Program-made: the position numbers and the translations under genes | Notes under the pieces: generated by a model | Told to the model about the DNA's origin: nothing | The model's database searches: none | Seen by the model: only the letters and a program-made list of their open reading frames with translations | Source of the DNA: an uncultured beta proteobacterium | GTDB taxonomy: Bacteria > Pseudomonadota > Gammaproteobacteria > Burkholderiales > Burkholderiaceae_C | NCBI GenBank assembly: GCA_903927495.1 | Contig: CAIYNH010000778.1 | Location: 1 to 13,151 of the forward strand | Length of the DNA: 13,151 bases | Reading direction: 5' to 3' | Shown here: positions 7,378 to 13,151 of the stretch, one piece after another | Layout of the letters: each line of letters starts with the position of its first letter | How positions within the stretch are numbered: position 1 is the stretch's first letter

Positions 7378-9504
7378 CTAAATGGCCGCTGGCAGCCAGA
7401 GCGTGATTGTGGTGCCAACCCCCAGCGTGCTGCTCAGTTCAATTCGGCCGTGGTGCAATTCAACGATTTCGTGCACGATGCTCATGCCCAGGCCGGTGCC
7501 CGGAATCTTGCCAGATTTGTCGACACGGTAAAAGCGCTCAAACACGCGGGCTTGCTGAGCAGGTGTCATGCCGATGCCCTGATCTGTGATGCTGATTCCC
7601 ACCACCGGCGCAGTGCTCGCGTCGGGCGGGGAATCAAGCAGTTCAATGCGCACGGTAGTGTCGGTGAGCGAGTACTTGTAGGCGTTGGACAAAACATTCA
7701 GCAGCGCTTGCTGTGCTTTCTTCAGATCCGCCAGGATGCTCAGCGGCGCATCTGGATTAATCAGAATTGGGGCTGCTCGCCCTGCGGGCAACTTGAACTC
7801 ATGCACCACTTTATCGACCAGCGCGAATACCGGGATGTTTTCAAACACAAAATCTTTGCCCCGGCGGGCTTCAATGCGGGCCAGGTCGAGTAGCTCATTG
7901 AGAATGGAGGCCATCAGCTCGGACTGTTTGAAAATGATGCTGAGGAACTCTTTGCTGCTTGCCGGGTCGAGTTCCTGTGTCAGCAAGACCTCGGAGAAAC
8001 CATAGATGCTGGCCATTGGCGTACGCAACTCGTGGGCCGCAGTGGACAGGAATTCGCTTTTCATGCGGTCCACCTCGGTTTCCAGTGTGATGTCGCGCAG
8101 AAACAAAATGTGCGACACCCCGGGGGCCAGTGACTCGCGCAGCGCGACTTCCAGAACGCCGTGAGAGGCGTTGTCCAACTCGATCACATGCCGTGTGATG
8201 GGGCCGGTGCCGTCGATCGTCGACAAGGCAGGCAAACCTGCCCCGGGTAGGCACAGGCGGGCCATCTGACGCGAGAATTCGCTGTCACTTTGGGCAAGTA
8301 CCGCATCGGGTGCGAGCCCGGTCAATTGCGTGAAGGCCGGGTTAACGTACTGAACACGGTGTTGGTCATCAAATGTCACCATGCCATCTGGGCTGAGGGC
8401 GAAGATGATTTTTAATTGGTCGGCATATTGCTGGATCTCCTGCGTCAGTTTTAGGGCAATGCGGTTGGCATTCATGCCGGTATTGATGACCGAGCGCATC
8501 AACCAGAACAGCAGACCACTGAGTGTCAGACCTCCCATCAACGTTGACCAAGCCGCGAGGTAGCTCAAGTTTTCGGTTGGATCGAGAGTGAGCAGCCATT
8601 GACGGCCATTGAACTCAACCACGCGCCGCTGATGACGCGAGGAGGGCGCATTTGCGATGTGTTCACTTTCCCGGTTGTCAAACAGCAAGGCCGCCGGTTC
8701 TGAGTGCAGGCCATCATAAATATGCAGATCAACCGAGTTCCCATGGCCACCGTTCCACTCAGCCAGGATGCCGGTCATCAGGTCCTTCATGCGGTAAGGG
8801 CTGTAACTCCAGCCGATCAGTGCAGCGCGCCTTTGCTCCTGCGTATGCAGTGGCGCGCCTTTGCGGTACACCGGGAAATACATCAGCGTGCCGGCCTGCA
8901 CGTCCCGTCCTGTTTCCTGTACCAACGCCACCTTGCCAGACAGGCTGGCCTCGCCACTGTCGCGTGCAAATTCCATGGCAGCACGCCTGATTGGCTCGGA
9001 AAACATGTCAAAACCGAAGGCCCGCAGGTTCCGGTCTCGAAATGGCTCCAGGTAAATAATGGAGGTATAGAGGTCCCGATCACCCGCTGGACGTACCGTG
9101 TACTCCGGAAAACCCTCAGTGCGCACGGCGACCACATGGCGGGGCAAGTCGCGCGGCTCAATTACCTTGGAAAATCCGATGCCCTGCACGCCAGGAACCG
9201 TGAGGTGGGCGCGCAAGGTTTCGACATAGGCGCGCCATTCATTTCGATCGACGTTTTGGCTGATCGAGAAAAGCCCCGCCGCGCCGCGCAAAATCAGGGC
9301 ATAGGCATCGAGCCGGTCCCGGATCTTGATCGACACCTGGTCGCTGACCAGCGCAAATCGCCGGGAGGCCTCAGCGTCAAGACTTTGTTTGACTTGCAGG
9401 CTGACATAGAGGGTCATCAACAGACCAGCGCAAAGCATGCACCAGGCGAGCCAGGCTCTTGCAAAGTAAGTTGTTTTCAAAATTGGAGTAGGGCGACTGG
9501 GCAT
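7378..9504 (-). CDS. CHASE-domain sensor histidine kinase
   Basis: A 708-residue membrane kinase. Order: membrane segment 1 (~16-36), periplasmic CHASE domain (~78-300) with the hallmark run YLEPFRDRN (151-159), FGFDM (163-167), SEPIRRAAM and SGKVAL, membrane segment 2 (~317-336), PAS (~360-470, SPDGMVTFDD and VNPAFTQLTG), HisKA with H-box AAHELRTPM and phospho-acceptor His491, HATPase with N-box Asn607, G1 DQGIGM (641-646), F-box FERFYR and G2 GTGLGMSI (669-676). CHASE domains sense small extracellular molecules (cytokinin-like compounds in plants; mostly unknown in bacteria). The kinase is a plain, non-hybrid type and should phosphorylate a separate response regulator, none of which is encoded in this window. 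The ATG lies six bases after the stop of the upstream kinase without a clear ribosome site, so the two genes are very probably co-transcribed and co-translated. Confidence 0.92.
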   Translation of the reverse strand: MPSRPTPILKTTYFARAWLAWCMLCAGLLMTLYVSLQVKQSLDAEASRRFALVSDQVSIKIRDRLDAYALILRGAAGLFSISQNVDRNEWRAYVETLRAHLTVPGVQGIGFSKVIEPRDLPRHVVAVRTEGFPEYTVRPAGDRDLYTSIIYLEPFRDRNLRAFGFDMFSEPIRRAAMEFARDSGEASLSGKVALVQETGRDVQAGTLMYFPVYRKGAPLHTQEQRRAALIGWSYSPYRMKDLMTGILAEWNGGHGNSVDLHIYDGLHSEPAALLFDNRESEHIANAPSSRHQRRVVEFNGRQWLLTLDPTENLSYLAAWSTLMGGLTLSGLLFWLMRSVINTGMNANRIALKLTQEIQQYADQLKIIFALSPDGMVTFDDQHRVQYVNPAFTQLTGLAPDAVLAQSDSEFSRQMARLCLPGAGLPALSTIDGTGPITRHVIELDNASHGVLEVALRESLAPGVSHILFLRDITLETEVDRMKSEFLSTAAHELRTPMASIYGFSEVLLTQELDPASSKEFLSIIFKQSELMASILNELLDLARIEARRGKDFVFENIPVFALVDKVVHEFKLPAGRAAPILINPDAPLSILADLKKAQQALLNVLSNAYKYSLTDTTVRIELLDSPPDASTAPVVGISITDQGIGMTPAQQARVFERFYRVDKSGKIPGTGLGMSIVHEIVELHHGRIELSSTLGVGTTITLWLPAAI

Positions 9505-9510
9505 AGTGAT

Positions 9511-11418
9511 TTATCGGTTATTGGTGATGACCGTGTCGCGCCGGTCTGACAACTCAGGCAACCAAAGTGTGACCGTGGTGCCAACGCCGGGTGCGCTAGT
9601 CAACTCTACACTGCCCCCGTGCAGGGTCACAATTTCATGCACGATGCACATGCCCAGGCCGGTTCCCAAAATTTTTCCGGAGGTGTCCGCTCGGTAAAAA
9701 CGCTCAAATACTTGCGATTGCTGCTCTGGTGTCATGCCTATACCCTGGTCGGCGATGCAAATCCCAATCATAGGCGCTGCCTCAACCCGATCTGGCGACT
9801 CCCGCAGGCTAATCTGCACGAGCCCTGTAGCTGTTGAATATTTGTAGGCGTTGGAGAGCACATTTTCAATAGCCTGCCGGGCTTTGTGCTTGTCTGCCAG
9901 GATGTATAAGGGTTTATCGGGCAGCACCAAGCATGGTGCTGCCCGAACTTGTTGGGCCTTGAAGCCGTGCACAGCTTGACTCACCAGGGCTTGCACATGC
10001 ATCGGTTCGAAGACAAAGTCACTGCCCCGACGCCGCTCGATGCTGGCCAGATCAAGCAACTCATTGAGAATGCTGACCATTAGCTCGGAATGTCTGAATG
10101 CCACGCCTAAATACTCCTGGCGGGTCACTTCATCGAGTTGCTGCGTAGTCAATAGTTCAAGAAAGCCATAAACACTGACCATCGGTGTGCGCAACTCGTG
10201 TGCGGCCGTGTTTAGAAATTCACCTTTCAGGCGTTCAACTTCGCTTTCATTGGTGACATCACGGAAGTAAAGGACTTGCGATAGCGCGCTAGTGTTGCCG
10301 CTGCGCAAGGCTACTTCAAGGATGCGCTTACCGCCTAGTGTCAGCTCAATCTGAGTGCGTTTGTCGGCATCGTCGTTCTCATTGCTTCGGCGCAAACTGT
10401 CAAAGCCCTGGAATTGACAAGCGTTGCTGCAGTGGCGCCCCAGCAGGCTGGAAAACGCCTGCTCGTCAAGGCCTTCGGCCTGAGTCGAGGTAATGCCGCT
10501 CATGCGGGTAAATGCCGGGTTGAGATAGTTCACACGCCGTGTGGTGTCGAACGATACAAAGCCATCCGGACTCAAGTCAAAGATGGTGTCGAGCTGTTCG
10601 GTGCGCTCCTGCAACTGCGCTTGTGCGAGTTTTCGGGCGCTGATGTCACGGGTAAAGCCTACCGTGCCGGTGACTTCGCCGTTGTTGGCGAATAGCGGCT
10701 TGATAAAGACCTCAAACCAAAGCCGCTGACCACCCGCGTCATTGGTTTCCTCGCGTGTTTGTTCCTGTCGGGATTGCATGACTTGGGCATCAATGGTTTG
10801 GTATTTGAGCGCCAATGCGGCGGGCCAGATGTCGACATCAGTGAGGCCAATCAGCTCGTCTACCGTGTTGAAGCCACAGGCATCGGCCAGCACTTGATTG
10901 ACTGCCAGATAACGGCCTTGCGCGTCTTTGAGCCAGAACTGAAACGGCAAGTTGTCAAGCGTGGCGCGCAGGTAGAGCTTGCGCAATTCCAAAGCCTCAG
11001 TTGCCACCTTCAGCGACTTGGCAACCTCAAGCTCGTCGAGTGCGCGTTTGTGAGCCGAGATGTCGGTGCGGATGGAGACATATTTTTCAATTGCGCCATT
11101 GGCATCAAAAAACGGCGAAATCTGCGTCTGTACCCAGTAGCGCGTGCTGTCCTTGGCCAGGTTGCACACCACACCCCGCCAGACATGCCCCGATGAAATT
11201 GTCTTCCACATGGTCTCCCAAAACTCGGCACTTTGCACATCGGATTTGAGAATACGGTGGTTCTTCCCGATCAGTTCTTCGCGGCTGTAGCCACAGATGC
11301 GGCTGAAGGTGTCGTTCGCAAACGTGATGTTGCCGGCCAGATCGGTCATGGACACGATAGCATGTTGGTTGATGGACTCCCACAGAGTATCGAAATCGCG
11401 CAAGTTTTCCAGATTCAT
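9511..11418 (-). CDS. Cytoplasmic multi-PAS sensor histidine kinase
   Basis: A 635-residue soluble kinase: PAS1 (~10-125), PAS2 (~150-262), PAS3 (~275-390), HisKA with AAHELRTPM and phospho-acceptor His407, HATPase with N-box Asn523, G1 DQGIGM (557-562), F-box FERFYR and G2 GTGLGM (585-590). No membrane segment is seen. PAS1 (MTDLAGNITFAND, GYSREELIGKNHRILKS, then W70 and W80) resembles flavin-binding PAS domains of the Aer/NifL kind, so redox or oxygen sensing is possible but not shown. The frame is open to ATG 11514, but ATG 11418 is chosen: the extra 32 residues have no domain character and a promoter-like -35/-10 pair lies between the two starts. From PAS3 onward it is clearly paralogous to the CHASE kinase that follows six bases later. 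No response regulator is linked. Confidence 0.88.
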   Translation of the reverse strand: MNLENLRDFDTLWESINQHAIVSMTDLAGNITFANDTFSRICGYSREELIGKNHRILKSDVQSAEFWETMWKTISSGHVWRGVVCNLAKDSTRYWVQTQISPFFDANGAIEKYVSIRTDISAHKRALDELEVAKSLKVATEALELRKLYLRATLDNLPFQFWLKDAQGRYLAVNQVLADACGFNTVDELIGLTDVDIWPAALALKYQTIDAQVMQSRQEQTREETNDAGGQRLWFEVFIKPLFANNGEVTGTVGFTRDISARKLAQAQLQERTEQLDTIFDLSPDGFVSFDTTRRVNYLNPAFTRMSGITSTQAEGLDEQAFSSLLGRHCSNACQFQGFDSLRRSNENDDADKRTQIELTLGGKRILEVALRSGNTSALSQVLYFRDVTNESEVERLKGEFLNTAAHELRTPMVSVYGFLELLTTQQLDEVTRQEYLGVAFRHSELMVSILNELLDLASIERRRGSDFVFEPMHVQALVSQAVHGFKAQQVRAAPCLVLPDKPLYILADKHKARQAIENVLSNAYKYSTATGLVQISLRESPDRVEAAPMIGICIADQGIGMTPEQQSQVFERFYRADTSGKILGTGLGMCIVHEIVTLHGGSVELTSAPGVGTTVTLWLPELSDRRDTVITNNR

Positions 11419-11457
11419 ATTTGTTTCATTTTGACAAAACCACTTGGCTGCGTGAAT

Positions 11458-11486
11458 TCGATAATCAAAGTGATACCGAGTATCAA
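11458..11486 (-). promoter_or_regulatory. Candidate sigma-70 promoter of the kinase pair
   Basis: Read on the minus strand: -35 TTGATA (11486-11481), 17-base spacer, -10 TATCGA (11463-11458), about 33-40 bases before ATG 11418. The -35 matches 5 of 6 and the -10 only 3 of 6 consensus bases. The palindrome at 11471-11485 overlaps its -35 and spacer, a position expected for a repressor. Confidence 0.4.
11471..11485. promoter_or_regulatory. Palindromic operator candidate TGATA-N5-TATCA (copy 1)
   Basis: TGATAC-CGA-GTATCA is a perfect six-base inverted repeat, upstream of the PAS kinase and overlapping its candidate promoter. The core TGATA-N5-TATCA is identical in spacing to the palindrome at 11927-11941. 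Confidence 0.45.
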
Positions 11487-11652
11487 TTTCGCTACAGATG
11501 CCCGCGTCATGCATTGTCTTGTCGTCATGGATGTTGCGCCCGGCTCAGGATGTTTGAAAGTTATTTTTGATGGTGCGCATCAGTTTGAATGCCCCGGCGC
11601 TTTCGGCACAAGCGAAGCAGGCGGTCAGTGTTTTTGTCAATTCCATGAACGA

Positions 11653-11874
11653 TTAATGCCGGTTGTCAGGTGCGCGGGAAGCAACGGTCTTGGCTTGCTC
11701 CAAGATTTCACTGGTTTGCTGGGTCGCCATTTCGCGCCTGCTTGAATCCACCTCAAACTGGAAGTCACGCATGAGCATTGACAAATGAACCAGCGCATCG
11801 CGCAGCGTATTTAATTCCAGCACCAAGCGAGCCGCTGTGGGATCCGGTAGTGGGGTAGGTTGATGATTGTTCAT
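11653..11874 (-). CDS. Small helical hypothetical protein, 73 residues
   Basis: Not recognised. A Pro-rich first 12 residues is followed by one long predicted amphipathic helix (residues ~14-65: ARLVLELNTLRDALVHLSML, then a Glu/Gln/Lys-rich part), without Cys, signal peptide or membrane segment. The start ATG overlaps the TGA of the upstream integrase remnant frame (ATGA at 11874-11871), and AGGG is too close to the ATG to be a normal ribosome site. A -35/-10 pair at 11912-11884 would give an almost leaderless mRNA. It lies 234 bases upstream of the PAS kinase on the same strand. Confidence 0.45.
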   Translation of the reverse strand: MNNHQPTPLPDPTAARLVLELNTLRDALVHLSMLMRDFQFEVDSSRREMATQQTSEILEQAKTVASRAPDNRH

Positions 11875-11883
11875 ACCCTGCGT

Positions 11884-11912
11884 ATTTTCATGACAGGAAT
11901 TGCCTTCGTCAA
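11884..11912 (-). promoter_or_regulatory. Candidate promoter of the 73-residue gene
   Basis: Read on the minus strand: -35 TTGACG (11912-11907, 5 of 6), 17-base spacer, -10 GAAAAT (11889-11884, 4 of 6). The predicted start of transcription is only a few bases before ATG 11874, so the message would be close to leaderless. Confidence 0.35.
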
Positions 11913-11922
11913 ATCGTTCAAA

Positions 11923-11945
11923 AAAATGATACTTTCTATCATTTT
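11923..11945. promoter_or_regulatory. Palindrome with TGATA-N5-TATCA core (copy 2)
   Basis: AAAATGATA (11923-11931) and TATCATTTT (11937-11945) are perfect nine-base arms with a five-base spacer. The core equals that of the palindrome at 11471-11485. It lies just upstream of the candidate -35 of the 73-residue gene, as an activator or upstream operator would. On the minus strand the right arm runs into seven T's, so a terminator for transcription coming from the tRNA side is the alternative reading. Confidence 0.5.
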
Positions 11946-11989
11946 GACAGCTGACAAAGGGGGCAATATATAGATATGTTCCAGCTGTG

Positions 11990-12116
11990 CTGCGTTGAAC
12001 TGGAGCAGGTCTGCACCGATGCGACTCTTGTCCAGGTGCTCAGCCCAGCGTTGCATCGTTTCCCGGCGAACTGGCAGGAGCGCCGTTCGTTTGTAGGCTC
12101 TACCGTTAAAGCCCAA
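11990..12116 (-). pseudogene. C-terminal remnant of a tyrosine integrase
   Basis: The minus-strand frame contains FNGRAYKRTALLPVRR followed by ETMQRWAEHLDK. This matches the typical C-terminal end of phage/island (P4-type) integrases, where an AYxRxxxLExRRxxMxxWAxYL pattern follows the catalytic tyrosine region. No Arg-His-x-x-Arg or catalytic Tyr region is present: going upstream, the frame runs straight into the tRNA-Leu gene. The frame stays open to 11871, but the last ~35 residues lack family character. Such integrases insert at tRNA 3' ends, and this scrap lies about 80-200 bases from the 3' end of tRNA-Leu. It is best read as the leftover of an island that inserted at this tRNA. Confidence 0.55.
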
Positions 12117-12126
12117 TAAGGCAAAG

Positions 12127-12160
12127 AAAAAACCGATCTCCAATGAAGAAGGCGGGTTTT
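12127..12160 (-). terminator. Weak terminator candidate downstream of tRNA-Leu
   Basis: On the minus strand AAAACCC-G arms (12160-12153) can pair with CGGTTTT (12135-12129) around a loop of about 16 bases, with one bulge, and T6 follows. The stem is imperfect and the loop large. A smaller hairpin ACGGT-TTCAG-ACCGT directly follows the tRNA but has no T-run. Confidence 0.3.
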
Positions 12161-12192
12161 GAGGGGGTTTGATACGGTCTGAAACCGTTAAA

Positions 12193-12525
12193 TGGTGCCC
12201 GGAGCCGGACTTGAACCGGCACGCCCCTTTCGGAAAGCGAGGGATTTTAAGCATGTGTCTGAAGGTTTCCCAACAGCATGGACTATCTCTTTACCCACAG
12301 CCGAACTGTTGGGGTAGCGGGCGCTCTAGCTGGTCATTAAGAGGGCTTAAACCTCTCCAGTAGTCTCTGCACCTTCCAGCACTGTAGCGCTGGCTTGGCT
12401 CACGATTGGCATAGCAAAAAGCCTTAGCCTCTCCTGAATTCACCCGCAGTTTGCTTCGTCATTCCTGGCGAAGGGGGACTCGTTGTCTGTCAATCCCTTG
12501 TGTCTACCGATTTCACCATCCGGGC
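12193..12525 (-). tRNA. tRNA-Leu(UAA) interrupted by a group I intron
   Basis: The 5' exon (12525 to about 12492) begins GCCCGGATGGTGAAATCGG and continues GTAGACACAAGGGA; the 3' exon (about 12250 to 12193) carries TTAAAATCCCT, a long variable arm, the T-arm GCCGG-TTCAAGT-CCGGC, the acceptor strand TCCGGGC, A73 and an encoded CCA. Acceptor GCCCGGA pairs perfectly with TCCGGGC, and anticodon stem AGGGA with TCCCT. The exons are nearly identical to known bacterial tRNA-Leu(UAA). They are separated by 242 bases in the anticodon loop. The anticodon is UAA in every plausible splice register, so the product reads UUA/UUG leucine codons. The gene needs RNA splicing to work. It is the only tRNA in the window; whether another tRNA-Leu(UAA) exists elsewhere cannot be seen. 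Confidence 0.9.
12251..12492 (-). ncRNA. Group I self-splicing intron in tRNA-Leu (242 nt)
   Basis: The conserved core elements of group I introns are present on the minus strand: Q-like GCCAATCGTGAGCC (12410-12397), R GTGCAGAGACTA (12372-12361) and S AAGAGATAGTCC (12291-12280). Pairings that can be drawn: P1 exon GGGAU with intron GTCCC, with a U-G wobble; P2 CTTCG/CGAAG; P3 GCGGG (12437-12433) with CCCGC (12321-12317); P6 CCAGCGC-TACA-GTGCTGG (12393-12376); P7 GACTA with TAGTC; P8 TACCC (12316-12312) with GGGTA (12296-12292) capped by an ACAG/CTGT stem; P9 ATGCTG...CAGACACAT followed by G12252 as likely terminal G. It resembles the cyanobacterial and plastid tRNA-Leu intron but has an extra stem between P7 and P3. 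There is no room for a homing endonuclease gene. The boundary is uncertain by 1-2 bases. Confidence 0.88.
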
Positions 12526-12692
12526 ATTCTGAAAATTTTAGCATGGCAAGGCCGTCATGAGTGCCAATCTCAGGCGCAAATCAACACTATCTGTCCCTTT
12601 TTCATGATCTTCTTGTTTGACAAACTTGGAAGCTTCGCTCGATGTCTTGATCCCATCACCGCGAGATTTTCAGTCATCTCCGTCATCAAAAA
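12526..12692. other. Intergenic region between the activator and tRNA-Leu
   Basis: 167 bases. It carries the tRNA -10 box at 12535-12540. A 38-codon minus-strand frame (12686-12570) begins six bases after the activator stop but has no ribosome site and no recognisable product. Nothing else is supported. Confidence 0.4.
12535..12540 (-). promoter_or_regulatory. -10 box of the tRNA-Leu gene
   Basis: On the minus strand TAAAAT (5 of 6 consensus) ends nine bases before the tRNA 5' end, the usual place for a tRNA promoter with a very short leader. No good -35 is found at 16-18 bases; TTGGCA at 21 bases is too far. Transcription from upstream may contribute. Confidence 0.4.
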
Positions 12693-13151
12693 TCAGCTGA
12701 CCTTGTTGAGTCTGCGGTAAATCGTGTTGCGACTGATTTTGAGCTGCTTGGAAGCGCTCGATACATTCCCGCCGCAGGCATCCAACACTCGCCGTATGGT
12801 CGTGATTTCCACCTGCTCCAGGTCATTAATCGTGACAGACTTGGCAATTGCAGGGTTTGACTCTTCAAATTTTTTGCCAAATTCCCAAGCTGCCAACGAG
12901 TTTGAGGACTGCGCCGCAGCGTGGGAAAATGAAACGGGCTCGATCTTCAGCGAAGCTGGCGGGCTCATCCTTTCAAGCTCCTCAAGGAAATCGTCGGACA
13001 GATGCGTCATTGTGATCGCTCGAGAATCTTTAGCCATCACGGCAGCTGTTTTAAGCACATTGCTCAGTTGGCGCAGATTTCCAGGCCAAGAATAGCGTAA
13101 AAATACATCCATCAATTCTGAGTGAATGCTCAGTGCGTGATTCGGCGACAA
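12693..13151 (-). CDS. Sigma-54-dependent activator, Fis-type C-terminus (AcoR-like), 5' part outside window
   Basis: The frame is open to the window edge (first codon TTG is internal), so only the C-terminal 152 residues are seen. They begin in the AAA+ domain: YSWPGNLRQLSNVLKTA (20-36) is the WPGN(L/V)R(Q/E)L segment just before the end of sigma-54 interaction domains. A ~60-residue Ser/Glu-rich linker follows, then a Fis-type helix-turn-helix (111-150) with the recognition helix ISRNTIYRRL (139-148). The WPGNLRQL form (rather than WPGNVREL) and the linker resemble the AcoR/acetoin-regulator branch. The GAF sensor domain expected at the N-terminus is not visible, so the effector is unknown. 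The gene ends 168 bases before the tRNA-Leu on the same strand. No -24/-12 promoter was recognised in the window that would mark a target. Confidence 0.85.
   Translation of the reverse strand: MSPNHALSIHSELMDVFLRYSWPGNLRQLSNVLKTAAVMAKDSRAITMTHLSDDFLEELERMSPPASLKIEPVSFSHAAAQSSNSLAAWEFGKKFEESNPAIAKSVTINDLEQVEITTIRRVLDACGGNVSSASKQLKISRNTIYRRLNKVS

Noticed and set aside
8704..9549. 281-codon plus-strand frame opposite the CHASE kinase
   Set aside because: It is a shadow of a well-supported kinase with complete motifs on the minus strand.
11419..11514. Upstream start (ATG 11514) of the PAS kinase
   Set aside because: The 32 added residues have no domain character, and a candidate promoter lies between the two starts.
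11545..11646. 33-codon minus-strand frame (MELTKTLTACFACAES...) between the 73-residue gene and the PAS kinase
   Set aside because: It starts soon after the upstream stop and reads plausibly, but has no ribosome site and no known relative. Conservation in relatives would be needed to call it.
11233..11745. 170-codon plus-strand frame
   Set aside because: It runs antisense through the PAS1 coding region and the promoter region, with no ribosome site or family pattern.
11871..12254. 127-codon minus-strand frame as a real gene
   Set aside because: Its start lies in the intron/tRNA-Leu 3' exon and the first ~25 residues are translated tRNA. Only the middle part has integrase similarity, so it is treated as a remnant.
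12250..12491. Insertion sequence or transposon splitting the tRNA
   Set aside because: There is no terminal inverted repeat, target duplication or transposase frame, whereas the group I core elements and pairings are clear.
1..13151. CRISPR array, defence system or prophage
   Set aside because: No regularly spaced direct repeats, cas-like genes or phage structural genes are present; the only mobile trace is the integrase remnant.

Overview
The window looks like chromosome of a betaproteobacterium of the Comamonadaceae type (Rhodoferax/Polaromonas-like). This rests on overall gene style, moderately high GC, a YbbA-type ATPase, an AcoR-like sigma-54 activator and a tRNA-Leu with encoded CCA. 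It is an inference from the sequence alone.

Layout. (1) 1-1635, plus: C-terminal part of a very large beta-strand-repeat adhesin, closed by two hairpins, the second a good Rho-independent terminator. (2) 1726-3402, plus: a more AT-rich stretch holding a small gene that seems broken by a -1 frame change, a DUF2442-family protein, and an orphan YbbA-type ABC ATPase with no permease. (3) 3492-7188, minus: a PhnD-like periplasmic binding protein followed 3 bases later by a hybrid histidine kinase, then a small unrecognised protein. (4) 7378-11418, minus: two histidine kinases 6 bases apart that share a duplicated PAS-HisKA-HATPase module but have different sensors (CHASE periplasmic versus cytoplasmic PAS-PAS). 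(5) 11653-12525, minus: a small helical protein, a C-terminal scrap of a tyrosine integrase, and a tRNA-Leu(UAA) gene interrupted in the anticodon loop by a 242-nt group I intron. (6) 12693-13151, minus: the C-terminal end of a sigma-54-dependent Fis-type activator.

How it fits together. Three sensor kinases lie in about 7.5 kb with no DNA-binding response regulator among them, so their output must go to partners elsewhere. The binding protein is probably the periplasmic ligand-sensing partner of the hybrid kinase. Two identical-architecture palindromes (TGATA-N5-TATCA) lie upstream of the PAS kinase and of the small protein, which suggests one shared regulator. The integrase scrap beside the tRNA suggests an old island insertion. 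The most striking object is the group I intron in tRNA-Leu: its core pairings can be drawn, but its apparent splice sites do not give a normal seven-base anticodon loop.
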